This document shows, in pieces, positions 1 through 11,239 of a stretch of DNA of 64,000 nucleotides (the stretch's first letter is position 1; every line of letters begins with the position of its first letter). The stretch is from Gnetum montanum. Lineage: Eukaryota; Streptophyta; Gnetopsida; Gnetales; Gnetaceae. The stretch spans positions 1 through 64,000 of the forward strand of contig MNCI01020980.1 in assembly GCA_015680685.1 (NCBI GenBank). Direction: 5' to 3'. Under the pieces are notes generated by a model. That model was not told the origin of the DNA. It worked only from the letters and a program-made list of their open reading frames with translations, and did no database searches. The position numbers and the translations under genes were made by a program.

Positions 1-1434
1 TCAATTTTACCATCTAATTGGAAGACTAATCCTCTTCTACACTCTTCTCTTCTAATTATCTTCTTCTCTTTTGCACTTTCTAACCTCACCTCCTCTAATG
101 ATAGCTCCATGGGGTCAAAGGAATGTGTGCCTTTGTTGGATGAGCTTGTTAACTATTGGTAGCCAAGAAAGGCCCTCAATTGGGAGTCCACTAGAGCCTT
201 AGCACTACTTTGGTTAAATAGTAGTGATTGTGGAAATGTTGATTAACCCTTGCTAATGTAAGGGAGTGTCAAAATTTTCCTTTGGAGGGGCCAAGATAAC
301 CCTTTCACATGTTTCACTCACCTTGCTAGGAGCTTGCAATTGGCAATCCTTCATACCTCTCCTCTAGCCACTGTTCGAATCATTTCTACTAGTGTGATCG
401 CCAACCAAGTCAATAGGTTAACTATGTCTAACAATTTCTTTGGCTTGAAAGTGCAAAGAAGTCACAAATAAAAATTAATTAGGTAAAAGGACTTACTATT
501 GAAAGTAACATAGTGAATTAGGTGCCTTACGACCTTCATCCAAACTCTCGATAGCTCCACATGCCAATAGGCTCCATGACATTTGGATGGAAGCGAAGCC
601 TCCTCAATGAACATCTAAATCACTAGGAAGCCATAACATTCAATCCTTGAGATAGTAGCCTTCCATGCCTATGTAGCCTTCACAACTACCTCAATGGAGA
701 CTCAAATCTATGTTTGGTTCATTATAAAGTTGTTATCCTATTAGGTTTTGGTTGCTTGCACCACTCACCTTGCTAGGCATGACCATAGACACTTGAACTA
801 CTATGCCTAGCCCTATGCTACAAAGATGTGATAACTCAATGAGGCATGTAGGCAACTATGCATTGTTGGATTCTGTCAATAAGCTTTCCTCACTCTTGTA
901 CTTGCCATTTCATTATCTTTTATGGCTAGCCCCTCCTAACATTGAGCAAGCCTTTTTGAGGTAATCTATAGGGGAGCCTTTCATTTAGTGTTGTCAAATG
1001 TATGAGCATTACATTCTAGTCATATAGCCTAGGCCACCTTTGTTCATAATGTAATCACATCCATGTATGTATTTGTAATTCATCCAATAACCACCCACAT
1101 CCAGCACATTCAGCACTAATGGCCTTGAATGCTAGTCCAATTCCTAATCATTAATCAAATTACTTCAATATACAAGCACTTATCAAAAAAATATTTCACT
1201 ATTTCTCTCATCTTGAGGCAAAGAGCACATTGAGGGGCTAGGTGGAATCCTCATTATTGAAATTTGTCCTAAGTACCATGTGCACTATTAGCTAGATAAA
1301 GAATCTTACCTTTAGCCTACTTTCCAACTTCTAGATCAAGTTCTATCCTAAGACCTTGGAGAAGGACTCATTAATTATGTTGGAGATCATCCCTTAGATT
1401 TCATTCCCTTGAACTCTAGTTTCTTCTCTCCAAT
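1..1434. repeat. Dispersed repeat R1, copy 1 (unidentified)
   Basis: Bases about 60-980 match bases 18240-19137 in the same orientation, including blocks around 'tagctccatggggtcaaagg', 'cctctcctctagcca' and 'tagtaggctccatgat'-like stretches, with many substitutions. No long ORF survives. The minus strand keeps a protein-like stretch that reads FDPMEL followed by a Glu/Lys-rich segment in both copies, so it may descend from a minus-strand gene of some mobile element. I do not recognise the family. Its right edge here is the LTR at 1435; bases 980-1434 have no counterpart beside copy 2, because copy 2 is interrupted at the equivalent point. Confidence 0.5.
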
Positions 1435-2282
1435 TGATGAGTAATGAGTGTTCCCTACACCCAAACATATGAATCATAACCATGTATACATGATTTGGTT
1501 GAATTCTATGGAATATCTAGCTAAAAGTATCCTAGATAATTAGGCATGGTATTATGGATCGTTGTCTTCTCAAGCACCCATTGTATGTCTTAATGGTTTC
1601 ATTTTTATTATTATTATTTTTCTTTTATGATTAAAATATTAAAATAGTAAAAAGATTAAAATCGTAAGTTATAACTAACTATATTCCTAAGAGTAATCTA
1701 AGCTATCCTAAGTGTAAAGCATTTGTTCCCACTTTTCATACCCATCCTAAACCTATATCAACATTACTAGTTTGTCAAGTATCTATTGCTATGCATACCA
1801 AGTATCCATTACTGGGATTACCAAATATTAATATATTATACTTGAAGTGATCATACTTACACTATTGCAAAATAAAATATTAAATTACTAAGTGCTGGAA
1901 AGTAAAATACATTAAGAGTAGAATGTTGAAAATAAACTAAGTACTAGTCTAAGCACTACAATGGAAGAAATAAATCTCAATTTTATTTCTATCATGCAAA
2001 AGTGTTTAGGTACATTATGTAGTCCAATAAAACTTTGTTCAATTAACTCAATTCACATTGTGGACACTTAGAGAGGAAAATTTCTAACTTTTGTCAAATA
2101 AAACTATAAGAGCTTCAATATTACAATGACCAAAAGTGCCATAAATGCAAATGGTACATGGATTTATATAGGCAAAAGACTTAACTACGTCAACCCATAT
2201 ACATCAATGTATCAAAAGATGCATCGACATGCATGTGTTTATGCATCCCCGTTGATGCAAAAAACTTATCGACTCTCCATCA
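1435..2282 (-). mobile_element. LTR a: left (3') LTR of minus-strand Athila-like element A
   Basis: Starts TGATGAGT and ends near CCATCA, directly followed by a degraded version (tatccctacg) of the C-rich stretch that is the complement of the family's polypurine tract. The body aligns in order with the LTRs at 11240 and 2593: the 'acacccaa-catatgaatca' start, the 'aagtgtaaagcat' middle and the 'accaagtatccatta' motifs. The U3 end (right side, about 2170-2282) contains the motif TGCATCGA/GATGCAT rather than the GATATC motif of other LTRs here. No convincing target-site copy of the preceding ccaat was found, because the element's other end is lost. Confidence 0.75.
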
Positions 2283-2592
2283 TATCCCTACGATTAATTG
2301 AAAACTTATTCTTGAGTTAATAAAAGTGAGATTGAGATATTTATAAAATTTGAGGGATATGAAACTAAACACTAATTGAATTAACATTTAATAATTTTGA
2401 ATACCACATTACAAAATATTTGAGTATTTACAATTGAGTTTACCAAAATTGAACATTGTACAAAAATTTAATTTATCATTTTTCATACAAAATTAGCTAG
2501 AATAGAGTCTTCAAACTATTCTTGGACATGGATTTTCCTATGGCTCATATGGTTGTTCCTCCTTTCCTAGTCCAATCAATGACTTAGGCTAT
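2283..2592 (-). other. 3' untranslated tail of element A
   Basis: Internal sequence of A between its polypurine tract and the end of its accessory ORF. It opens with 'gattaattgaaaacttattc', the counterpart of 'actaaataaaaactcatcc' after the G LTR. The stretch is interrupted at 2592 by insertion of element G, and the remainder of A resumes at 9524, where the C-terminal coding part of the accessory ORF is found. No independent gene is seen. Confidence 0.6.
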
Positions 2593-3461
2593 TGATGAGT
2601 GGTGAAGTACCCCTACACTCAACCATACGAATACGAGCGTTACACGCACGATCTAGTCGAACTCCACAGACGGACTAGTTGTGGCATCTAGATAGTTAGC
2701 CTTAGGTTGTAGTTCGCTGTCTTCCCACCTAGACTAGTATTATCTTTGTCATGTATGGTTTAGTCCAGAGTGAGGTGTGTGATGGGTTTCTAATCTAATG
2801 CTACTCCTGAAGGCAATGGAAAGTAATATTAACTAAGCTAGGAGAGAAAGGTGAGAGAATCTAAACTGGCCTAAGTGCGATGAGCATCTATTCCTTGATT
2901 ATCCGTACACATCTTGGACTTTGTGCACAACTAAAACTGGGATTACCATGCACAGATCCTAGGTATGCTACTGGGTTACCAAGTAGTCACACTTAAATTC
3001 TCGTAATCAAGTCGTACTCATTCCGTGTTTTAACATGATTTTAAGGGTGAGAAGAGATTAACTAGGAAATAAGTAAATAACAATTAATTAAATGATTAAA
3101 GTAAGTGAATGCTGCAATGATGAAGTAATCTTGATCTTTATTTCTGATCATGTGCATGTCCAAGTACGTCACACTCGAATAAAGATGTCATACAATTACA
3201 ATCACCACACTGCGAGCATACACAGAGAGGAAAAGGATTGAGAGAAAGGAATTAAAACACTTAAACTAAAACTGACTCTAAAACTAACTTCTTCTAATGA
3301 TCTATCTACCTCTTATTTATAGATGAGAAGACAGGCTACGATATCACGTACACGATATCGTGTCGGCTATGATACCGTGGATGCGATATCGCGGGTGCGA
3401 TATCATGGGTGTGTTATCGTGGGTGCGATATTGCGGCTGTCAGCAAATTCATGACTCATCA
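2593..3461 (-). repeat. 3' LTR of element G
   Basis: 869 bp, TGATGAGT...ACTCATCA. Aligns end to end with 8665-9523. Read on the minus strand, the LTR starts with a short U3 of about 140 bp holding several GATATC-type palindromes (3336-3440), then a TATA box (TATAAATA, complement of 3314-3321), then a long R-U5 region. Differences from the 5' LTR are mostly single substitutions plus a small indel around 2930-2950. Confidence 0.92.
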
Positions 3462-3471
3462 TACCCCACGA
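3462..3471 (-). promoter_or_regulatory. Polypurine tract of element G
   Basis: The complement reads TCGTGGGGTA directly against the 3' LTR. The same position in E, F, A, H and D has a G-run followed by TA (for example gggggta at 59491), so this is the likely plus-strand priming site for reverse transcription. Confidence 0.75.
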
Positions 3472-3643
3472 CTAAATAAAAACTCATCCTCGAGTTAACG
3501 TAAGAACAAGCTCCATTGATTACACAGTGGATAGGTATGGGATTATTGATTGGCTAGAATGGATTCATGTCGCAATGTGGAGTCAAAACAAAATTGAGAC
3601 ACAACACAAAGGAAAATCCTATGATTATAAAATTGTATGGAAC

Positions 3644-4364
3644 TCATGTAGTTCCTAGTGGTGGTGGCTCCTCTATGGATGTCTTTCCCTTTTCTTGGGC
3701 TCCAGGTCTTAGGATTTGATGGCATTGAAGTATGGCCTAGAGTTTCTCCTCTTGTAAGGCCTTGAGTACCTTGGCGTGTGTGTAAGATTACACTTGTGCC
3801 ATAGAGACATCCCAGTCAGCCTTCTCTTTTTCTTTTGCCACCCTTTTATTCTCTGTCAATAGTTTATTAAGTTGCTTAGTTCTAAAAGTGTCTAGTTGGT
3901 TCTGAGCAACCTTTGGCCCTATATTTGGAAGGTTTAATTCTTCTGAAATGGCTTGAATAGAGAAATCAACAGTCACACCACAATTTTTAACCATGGTGCC
4001 TTCTTTATTGTGGAAAAATTGGTACGTTTCCCGTAAGTACCAGGCACCACTTTCAAAGAAGGTAGGCCATAATGGGGACCCTTTGAGGTGATCCCTAACG
4101 GCCTCCGAAGAAAATTCTGTGAAAGGTCCAAATTTTAATTCCATGATCACTACAGTGAATATGGGACCTTTCATGGATGATCTGAACACAATCCTAGGGC
4201 AACATGTGGTATCATCCTTGTTCAGATGTTGCAGCAGTTACTCCTTTTGCCTACCTTGATTGTACAATAGGAGGGTCCTCTTGATGAATATTGAACAATT
4301 GTTTCTCCTATTTTGCATGTTCTCCGACAGGGAATTATTCCTCTTGTTCACGTTTCAGGGCCAT
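3644..4364 (-). pseudogene. Accessory ORF of element G, internally deleted
   Basis: Starts at an ATG (complement of 4362-4364) directly after the acceptor-like string TGATTGCAG, as in D and E. The N-terminal half keeps the conserved region reading LKFGPFTEFSSEAVRDHLKG, WYLRETYQFFHNKEG and ISEELNLPNIG. It then jumps to the C-terminal segment and ends at a stop in the same EPxPxxTT context as E and F. About 1.9 kb of the middle, including most of the coiled-coil region, is missing compared with E and F. Some stops and frameshifts lie between 4189 and 4364. Function unknown; see the entry at 56596 for the full-length relative. Confidence 0.7.
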
Positions 4365-6347
4365 CTGCAATCACACAGGGTCAATCGTTAGTAAGGTTGT
4401 TACCAAAGTTAGGTTATACCTTACTACTTGCCTTAATAGATTTACTTTATTTTTGTTTCTGTGTGATGTTAATTATTGGAAGAACATGTCCCCAAAAGAT
4501 TATAATGTTGAGTCCTCTTTGCTTAGGTGGTTTCCAAATTTAATTTTCTGGTATAGCTAAGGGGATGAAATTATTTTTGACACATTTTATTCTTAATTTT
4601 AGAACTAATTACCCTTAAATATGTCCTTCGGGTGATGATGAATTTCAAAAAATTTATGCGCTATTCGTCATGTGCCCCTTCCCCACGACTAAGCTGAACA
4701 CTCCAGGATCAAGTATGTTCAAATGGAATGAAAATCAAGGTACCAGCAAGCAAGTTATGGATATGAAAGCAAGGGATGCACAATCGCAAGTCGTAGAGAG
4801 AAATTTGAAAAACTTCCCCTGCGTGAACAGTTGAAAATGATGTTGATTAGCATAGGGGGGTCATGTATATAAATTTTCATCGAAGTTAGGACACTTAGAG
4901 AATGTACCGATTTTTTAATATTTCTTTTAAATTAAACAATGTAAACTAAGGACATCTGGATGATTGTTAAAGGGTTCCAGGGTAATTCAACTAGTTCTAA
5001 AGGCACGAAAATTATGATGGTGTGGTATTTATCAATAAGGACCTCGGATGGGAGAAAAAGGCTATGTGATGGTTCATAGGAACGTTGATTTGGAGGGATA
5101 ATGATAATAGGGAAAGAATGTTATGAAAAATAGGCTGAGGGTAAGAAATGGTGTGTGTGAGCTATATCATAAGCAAAGATTACAAAAGATTACACAAGTG
5201 GGTCCTCCGCAAAGTAGGTTCTAACATATAATGCCCTTGTGTAACCACACTTAAAGTCGCTGTGGGCACTAGAAGGGTTAAATGTAATCCGCACTAATTC
5301 CACAAAACACACACATGTAATTATCACTGGAATGAGGTAAGAATTCTATGTTACACATGACACGAGCTACAGTTACACGAACAGTGAGATGAGACGAACT
5401 AGAGAAAGGATTGTAGAGATTGGGACATGAGGTAACCAACCCAGGGCACAGTGAATCCTGCATGTAAAGCATGATTAAGGTGTCATTAACTTGTCATTCC
5501 AAGATCAGGACCAAGTCCATTCCTCTAAGCAGTGACATCGCATTGTTTCATCCCATGATGAGCAACTATGAGAGTACCATAACAACAAGGTGTATGATCA
5601 CTTGGCATTTTTTTCAAGGGAACAGTGATTTTTGTTTTGTGGCACTTCCTTCTATTCTTTTTCTCTTTTTTTTCGATTACTAAATCCAGAGAAGCCACCA
5701 ACCTTCAGGCATGGGTGCATGTCTTTCCAGTGGGACCCCCTAGAACAACATTGGATTTTTGAGTGCCCGTTTGATTACTCTTACTCCCATTTTTCGTTAG
5801 ATCTACAAGGATCTTTGTACAACCATTTTGCATGATAACACCCACAAATGTCACCAAAGAGAATCCACAAGTCCCTTGATGTCACGTCCTAATCATTCCC
5901 TCTTGGTCCATCCTTCTTCATTCTGGGTATAATGAACACAAAATTAATTTTAAGTTTTAAAAATGTCAAGAATATCACTGTACCCTCAAATAGAACCTCT
6001 TATTTGTAGAATGGATGAATGGGTGTAATGGGCTCATTGTCTAAATAATTGATTGTTCGAGACTTGATAACATAGAACACACCTCAACCAACGATCCACA
6101 TGAATGCTTTATTTGTAGACGAGATTACTTATAAAAATGTAAAAAGACAAAAAGACAAAAATATAAAATAAGAAATTGAAAAATGAAAAACTGGAAAATA
6201 AAAAGTTGCAAAATTGAAGAAAATGAAAAATAGTTATTAATATTGCTTGTTACTAGAATGGGGGATATCCCCCATAACTAAACGGTTGAGGATGGAAAGG
6301 ATTAACAAATGGAAAATGAGGATCCTTGCATGTTGGAAATATTCTGC
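4365..6347 (-). other. Non-coding spacer of element G
   Basis: Lies between gag and accessory ORF. It holds a block around 5190-5480 (complement of 'gtgggtcctccgcaaag' and neighbours) that is recognisable in every family copy: H about 13290, D about 24360, F about 49740, E about 55640. A TATA-like string (sense AATTTATATACA, 4863-4874) and a PPT-like G-rich block (4673-4692) occupy the same places as in D, E and F, but the GATATT motif cluster seen there is not evident. Pyrimidine-rich low-complexity runs occur near 5630-5680. Confidence 0.55.
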
Positions 6348-8523
6348 CTAGGTCATATTTACCCCATCGGGGTTCACACACCTGATTATAGTAAGCATAG
6401 TGGGGCAATTTGTGAGATGTGGTTCTTGGGTAAAGAGCTGATCCACTATGATGTTTGTGACTGTTAGAGGATATGCAAGGATTGGGATTTCACTCTCCAT
6501 GACTGTGTTCATTGGGCCGTATTGTTGTTGGAGTGTGAGTTGGTGGCTCTGATGAAGTAACATGAGGCATTGGTTTCGAAGATAAGGGTGCATCACAGTG
6601 TGGGACTTGTGCTAAGTTGGAGGATGCAGTGGCCTCAAAATTATGTTGTCCCTTCTTAGGGTCATTTCTAAAGAAGGGATGCCTTTGATGTTGCTAAGGC
6701 CTCTCACTGCTGTTAGTAATATTAGCATAAGTGACGTTCGAGGGTTGTTGCTATGGTGCAGACACCTTAGGAACAATTGGTGGTAATGTAGAAAGAAGGA
6801 AAGGATGAGAATGTTGAAAATTAGGAGAAGTGTAGGATACACAGGGTGGTGGTTGTGTTGAAGGCATGGGCTAATAGTATTGAGGAGAATGGTAATGTGG
6901 TGAGATAGAGTATGTTGGCCCAATTGGAGAAATAGGATGTTGAACTAGATAAGCATTTGGATTCAGATGATAAGAAGGGTGTCTCTAGTTTAGGGGTGGT
7001 TTCCCCCACGACTGGGATTGTTGCCACTATGATCGAACACAGTATCTCTGTACGAACTCTAGGTGTAATGTGTTTCCCCAATGCTCATGTAAATTAAACA
7101 ATATTGGGCATTGGCCCTTAGGGTGATAGTATAGGCATATGTTGCATTCATACGTTTGATTGGCATTTGAGCTCTTATTTCCTTCATTCCTTCTTTCCGA
7201 TTATCTAATGTTTTGTCCTGCTTCTCAGGTTGTCAAAACTCTATCCCTAATAATATCGATAAATTCTCCACACTTTTTATGCGTCCATTCCAACATCTTG
7301 TTGATCTTTGCCTCGACTTCTTCTAATGATTGTTGTATCAGCAAAGATGGTTCTTTCTCCTTGTGATTGGTTAATTTCTCCTTTTTTATGATCATGGACC
7401 TTTGTTAAGTTGAGATTTTGGTCCTGTTGATGTTTTTCAACACTCTCCCATCTAGCCATTTCTCCTTCTTCTTTTGCTACCCACTTAATAAGCTCTTGGA
7501 TTTTGTGGATCCATAGTTCATATAGTTTTCCTTGGGCATAAATCCCTAGGGTCTCTCTTGTTTCATTACGAAGCCCATCAATGATATGATACATTAACCT
7601 TTCCTCAGAAAACTCATGGCTTGGACAGTCATTTAATAGTGCATAATATCTTTCTAAGGCCATGTCCAAGGGTTCATGTTGTGCTTGTTTCCACTCTTGG
7701 ATTTGTTTCCTCAAGGCTGACACTCTTGCATAGGTTTGATATCTTTCATTAAAGGCTTCTACCATTTTTGGCCAACGTCGTATTGAATTTGGTTTTAACG
7801 ATCTATACCATACTTTTTCTTGGCTAATGAGTGTCATAGGGAAGAGCTTGAGTTTTTGCCAACCGTTATCAATGTTTTTCCATGCACAGGTATTGTAGAA
7901 GGCTTGTAAATGTTGATGTGGATCTAAGTCATAGCCTCCTAAGAAATTAGAAAAGTTGTTTAAATTGAGCCTGGGTAGACAACTCTCTTTACGATGCCTA
8001 TGGGAGATTCGAATAGCCTCTTGTATAAGCGTTAGGCTCTTAGTGGCCAGTAGGGGTTCATCGTCATCAGGTAAGTTATGCTTTCATGTGTTCGGAAAAT
8101 GTTGCCTTTATTTATGCTAGCGTTCTTGATTTTCTTTGTGAGCTCGATTTTTAGTTCTACGCCGATCCCTTGAAAGATAGTCATCCATGTCACAATCTAA
8201 CATTGAAGGAGTAGAGGAAGAGAAGGAACTATAAAATGCGTTATGACTTTTGTAAGTCTTCCAATCCTCCCCAAGTAAGTTATTGTTAGTTATTGAGAAG
8301 GCCCTAGGCCTTTCGGACCTCCCTGTTCTATGGGATGTCTCATCCCACTAGAGGTGTCAGAGTTGGATGACGAGATTCTTTGAGTATCATTGGGGTGTTC
8401 ATAAATGTAGGGGACTCCTGCATAAGGTTGAGTATTCCAATCTTCATTGTCATCTAATTCATTGGTTCTCCAATCAACTGCCTCACCAGACGTGGCATTA
8501 TTATAGTCTTGTATGAGAGGCAT
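6348..8523 (-). pseudogene. gag: gag of element G (Athila-type capsid/nucleocapsid)
   Basis: Gag forms the virus-like particle and binds element RNA. The start ATG (8521-8523) is 141 bp after the 5' LTR and begins MPLIQDYNN, similar to the start of F (MSLLHRSDN). A frameshift near 8288 separates the N-terminal segment from the next one. The retrotransposon gag domain is open from 7837 to 7277 (186 codons), with motifs VWYRSLKPNSI, WPKMVEAFNERYQTY, EPLDMALERYYALLNDCPSH and IIDGLRNETRETLGIYAQG. After a further frameshift a zinc knuckle CNICLYYHPKGQC (C-x2-C-x3-H-x4-C, near 7100-7140) follows, as in Athila gag proteins. The tail to about 6348 is rich in Pro, His and Gln. This is the best preserved gag in the window and is not followed by pol. 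Confidence 0.85.
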
Positions 8524-8639
8524 GGTTGTGAAATTATGTGTGAATTTATATGTGACATTTTATAATGATTTCTTCCTAAAAGATATATCATTAATTCCTG
8601 TACAGTGACCTTGTATGATATAACTAATCTAGATAACTA

Positions 8640-8664
8640 GCACCGTCCCCAGAAATGGCACCAA
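8640..8664 (-). promoter_or_regulatory. Primer-binding site of element G (tRNA-Asp type)
   Basis: Immediately inside the 5' LTR the minus strand reads TTGGTGCCATTTCTGGGGA. The classic Athila/Tat PBS complementary to plant tRNA-Asp is, from my knowledge, TGGCGCCGTTGCCGGGGA. The differences are mainly C-to-T/G-to-A changes typical of methylated repeats. This marks the right-hand LTR as the 5' one and fixes the element's orientation. Confidence 0.8.
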
Positions 8665-9523
8665 TGATGAGTGGCAAGGTACCCCTACACTCAACCATAT
8701 GAATACGAGCATTAGATGCGTGATCCGGTCGAAATCCGCAGACGGACTAGTTGTGGCATCTAGATAGTTAGCCTTAGGTCACAGTTCACTTTCTTCCCAC
8801 CTGGACTAGTATTATCTTTTTCACGTATGGTTTAGTCCAGAGTGAGATGTGTGATGGGTTTCTAATCTAATGCTACTCCTGAAGGCAATGGAAAGTAATA
8901 TTAACTAAGCTAAGAGAGAAAGGTGAAAGAATCTAAACTGGCCTAAGTGCGATGAGCATCCATTCCTTGAGCATCCGTGCACGACTACAACTGGGATTAC
9001 CATGCGCAAATCCTAGGTACGCTACTAGGTTACCAAGTAGTCACACTTAAATGCTCATAATCAAGTCGTACTCATTCCACGTTTTAACATGAGTTTAAGG
9101 ATGAGAAGAGATTAACTAGGAAAGTAGTAAATAACAATTAATTAAATGATTAAACTAAGTGAATGCTGCAATGATGAAGTAATCTCGATCTTTATTTTTG
9201 GTCATGTGCATGTCCAAGTACATCACACTTGAATAAAGGATGTCGTACAATTACAATCACCACACTGCGGGCATACACGGAGAGGAAAAGGATTGAGAGA
9301 AAGGAATTAAAACAATTAAACTAAAACTGACTCTAAAATTGACTTCTTCTAATGATATTTCTACCTCTTATTTATAGATGAGGAGACAAGCTGCGATATC
9401 GTGAGGCTAGGTTGCGATATCACGTACTCGATATCGCGTCGGCTGTGATACCTTGGATGCGATATCGTGGGTGCGTTATCATGGGTGTGATATTGCTGCT
9501 ATCAGCAAATTCATGACTCATCA
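8665..9523 (-). repeat. 5' LTR of element G
   Basis: 859 bp, same ends as the 3' LTR. The U3 motif array lies at about 9387-9500 (repeated GATATCG and near copies), and the TATA box TATAAATA is the complement of 9369-9376. It would drive transcription leftwards through gag. Confidence 0.92.
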
Positions 9524-11239
9524 ACTACTCTACTTTTGCATTTGAAAATTTGAAAGTATCAAATAATGCCTTCATTTTCTCCTCTTTACTTTGTGGGTCA
9601 TTAATGCTCCAAGTAGCATTACCTAAATTGGTAGGTGTTGGTATGTCACATGCACAAGGTAGTATGGGAAACATTTTCTTTTTGTTAGTAAACCAAGCTA
9701 CAAATTGCTTTTTTTTTTAATGTTAAACATTTGCACAAGGTTTTGCAACTCATGGTAATCCCTTATTCTTTTGACCAGGTTCTTAATAACTAATTTTTGA
9801 TCTTCAAATTTTCTCTTGAGAACTTCAAGATTCACATTAGCTACTTCCAATTTTTCTTTGTCTTGTTGTGGAGCTTAAACTCTTTCTCATAGAGGAGGTG
9901 AAAGCTAGCCACTTGCTTTTCTAGCTTTAACCACAATCATCTTACAATTGGAAACATCAAGTTTGCATACATGAGGTTCGCTAACTCTATGTATTCAGTT
10001 ATTTCTTCAATCCATAACTCATTTAAGAAACTTTCTACTTTATTGTATGCATTTAGTTCATCACAGATGGTTTGTCATGCATCACCTCTTTGTTGGAGTT
10101 GCTAGAGGGCTTTATTTACCTTGGCCTTCACTAACTTCATCTCTTTCTCATTTACCTCCTTAAGCATTGTTACTTGGTCCTTGTAATGATTTTTCACTTT
10201 TTTTTATTTCAAGTCCTTGTTTTTCCAAGAAACAATCTCAATGATGATCTTCTAGTGACTAGTCCAAACCTTCTCCATTGAGAGATTCCTATTTTCAATA
10301 GCTAACCTCTTGATATCTTGATTTACCTTAGCGAGATATTCTTACTATTACCGGTTGTAGCAACCACATTAGCTACTATCTCCTGGCCATTATGTGAGAT
10401 TACCAAAACTTTTGTGCCTTCCCCTTCTTCTAGCATGATTAAGAAAGTTTTCCTATTCCTATAAATTTCAAGGAATCATTTTCTAGGAATTGATATGATG
10501 ATCTCTCATGTGCTAGGATTTGTACAAATAGAAGCCTATTCCTTTGTGTAGAAACATGTGGCTAAGGTTAGCCATTGGCTAGTTAATAGTCCTTATGACT
10601 TCATTGAGACAGCTCATGACTATGGTACACCAATGATTTACCACCACCACTAAAGGTTTGCTACTGCATTTTTTCTCTAAGTTGTCTTAGGTGTTTTGCT
10701 ATTACTATCATTTCAAGTATTGTATCTAGTATTTTTTGTGGTGATATAGATGTTGCTTCCTCTTGGAGTTTGGTGAGGTCCTTTTCCTTCATAATTTACC
10801 ATGATGTAGTAGGGGCCTTGTGTATCATGTCATTAGAATAATATGTCATTCCTCCCAATTTTGTAGAGTTTCTTAATAAGGCAAAGAAAGAAAAGTACCT
10901 TCCTACCCTTTTCATTTCTTTAAATCTCTTCTCAATATATAGGAAAATGAGTTGAGGAATGTTGATAGGGAACTTCCTACTTAGAGCTACACATGCCTTT
11001 GTAGAGAACATAGTGACTTTACTTGGCGGTATCATTGCCTTAAGGTGGTAGGTTGCAAACTTCAAGTACATATGTTTCATCTTTATAAGAGCACTATACT
11101 ACTTATAGTCTATTTCATGGAAACACAAAGTCCATTCCTTTTTTACTTCTACATTTGCCTATGTTAAAACCTTAGCCAATTTTTCCCTAGTGTTGAACAA
11201 TCTGAGGACTTCTGCTATGGCCTTTACTAAGTAGGAAAT
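9524..11239 (-). pseudogene. Accessory ORF of element A, partial
   Basis: Reads on the minus strand from 11239 leftwards. The segment 11080-10796 (94 open codons) contains FATYHL, FSTKACVALSRKFPINIPQL and YIEKRFKEMKR, matching the middle of the E, F and D accessory ORFs. The part to 9524 is Lys/Glu-rich and corresponds to their coiled-coil half. The N-terminal third, with its start and splice acceptor, is missing because LTR b begins at 11240. The C-terminal end is on the other side of the G insertion. Many stops. Confidence 0.65.

Larger units (their letters stand above)
2593..9523 (-). mobile_element. Element G: complete non-autonomous Athila-like LTR retrotransposon
   Basis: About 6.9 kb with two LTRs in the same orientation (2593-3461 and 8665-9523), both beginning TGATGAGT and ending ACTCATCA. 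On the minus strand the order is 5' LTR, tRNA-Asp-like PBS, gag, spacer, shortened accessory ORF, polypurine tract, 3' LTR. No protease, reverse transcriptase, RNase H or integrase can be read in any frame, and there is no room for them. It lies inside the accessory-ORF/3' tail of element A. The flanking 5-mers gctat and actac match at only 3 of 5 positions, so the target duplication is imperfect or absent. LTR similarity and a long surviving gag frame make it the youngest Athila-like copy here. Confidence 0.88.

Noticed and set aside
3336-3440. Regularly spaced short repeats resembling a CRISPR array
   Set aside because: Eukaryotic LTR context; spacing about 17-18 bp with no unique spacers. 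Interpreted as a U3 motif array.
4291-4560. Plus-strand ORFs of 76-89 codons
   Set aside because: Lie antisense to the start and leader intron of the G accessory ORF.
2588-9528. Target duplication of element G
   Set aside because: gctat and actac agree at only 3 of 5 positions; not claimed as a clear duplication.
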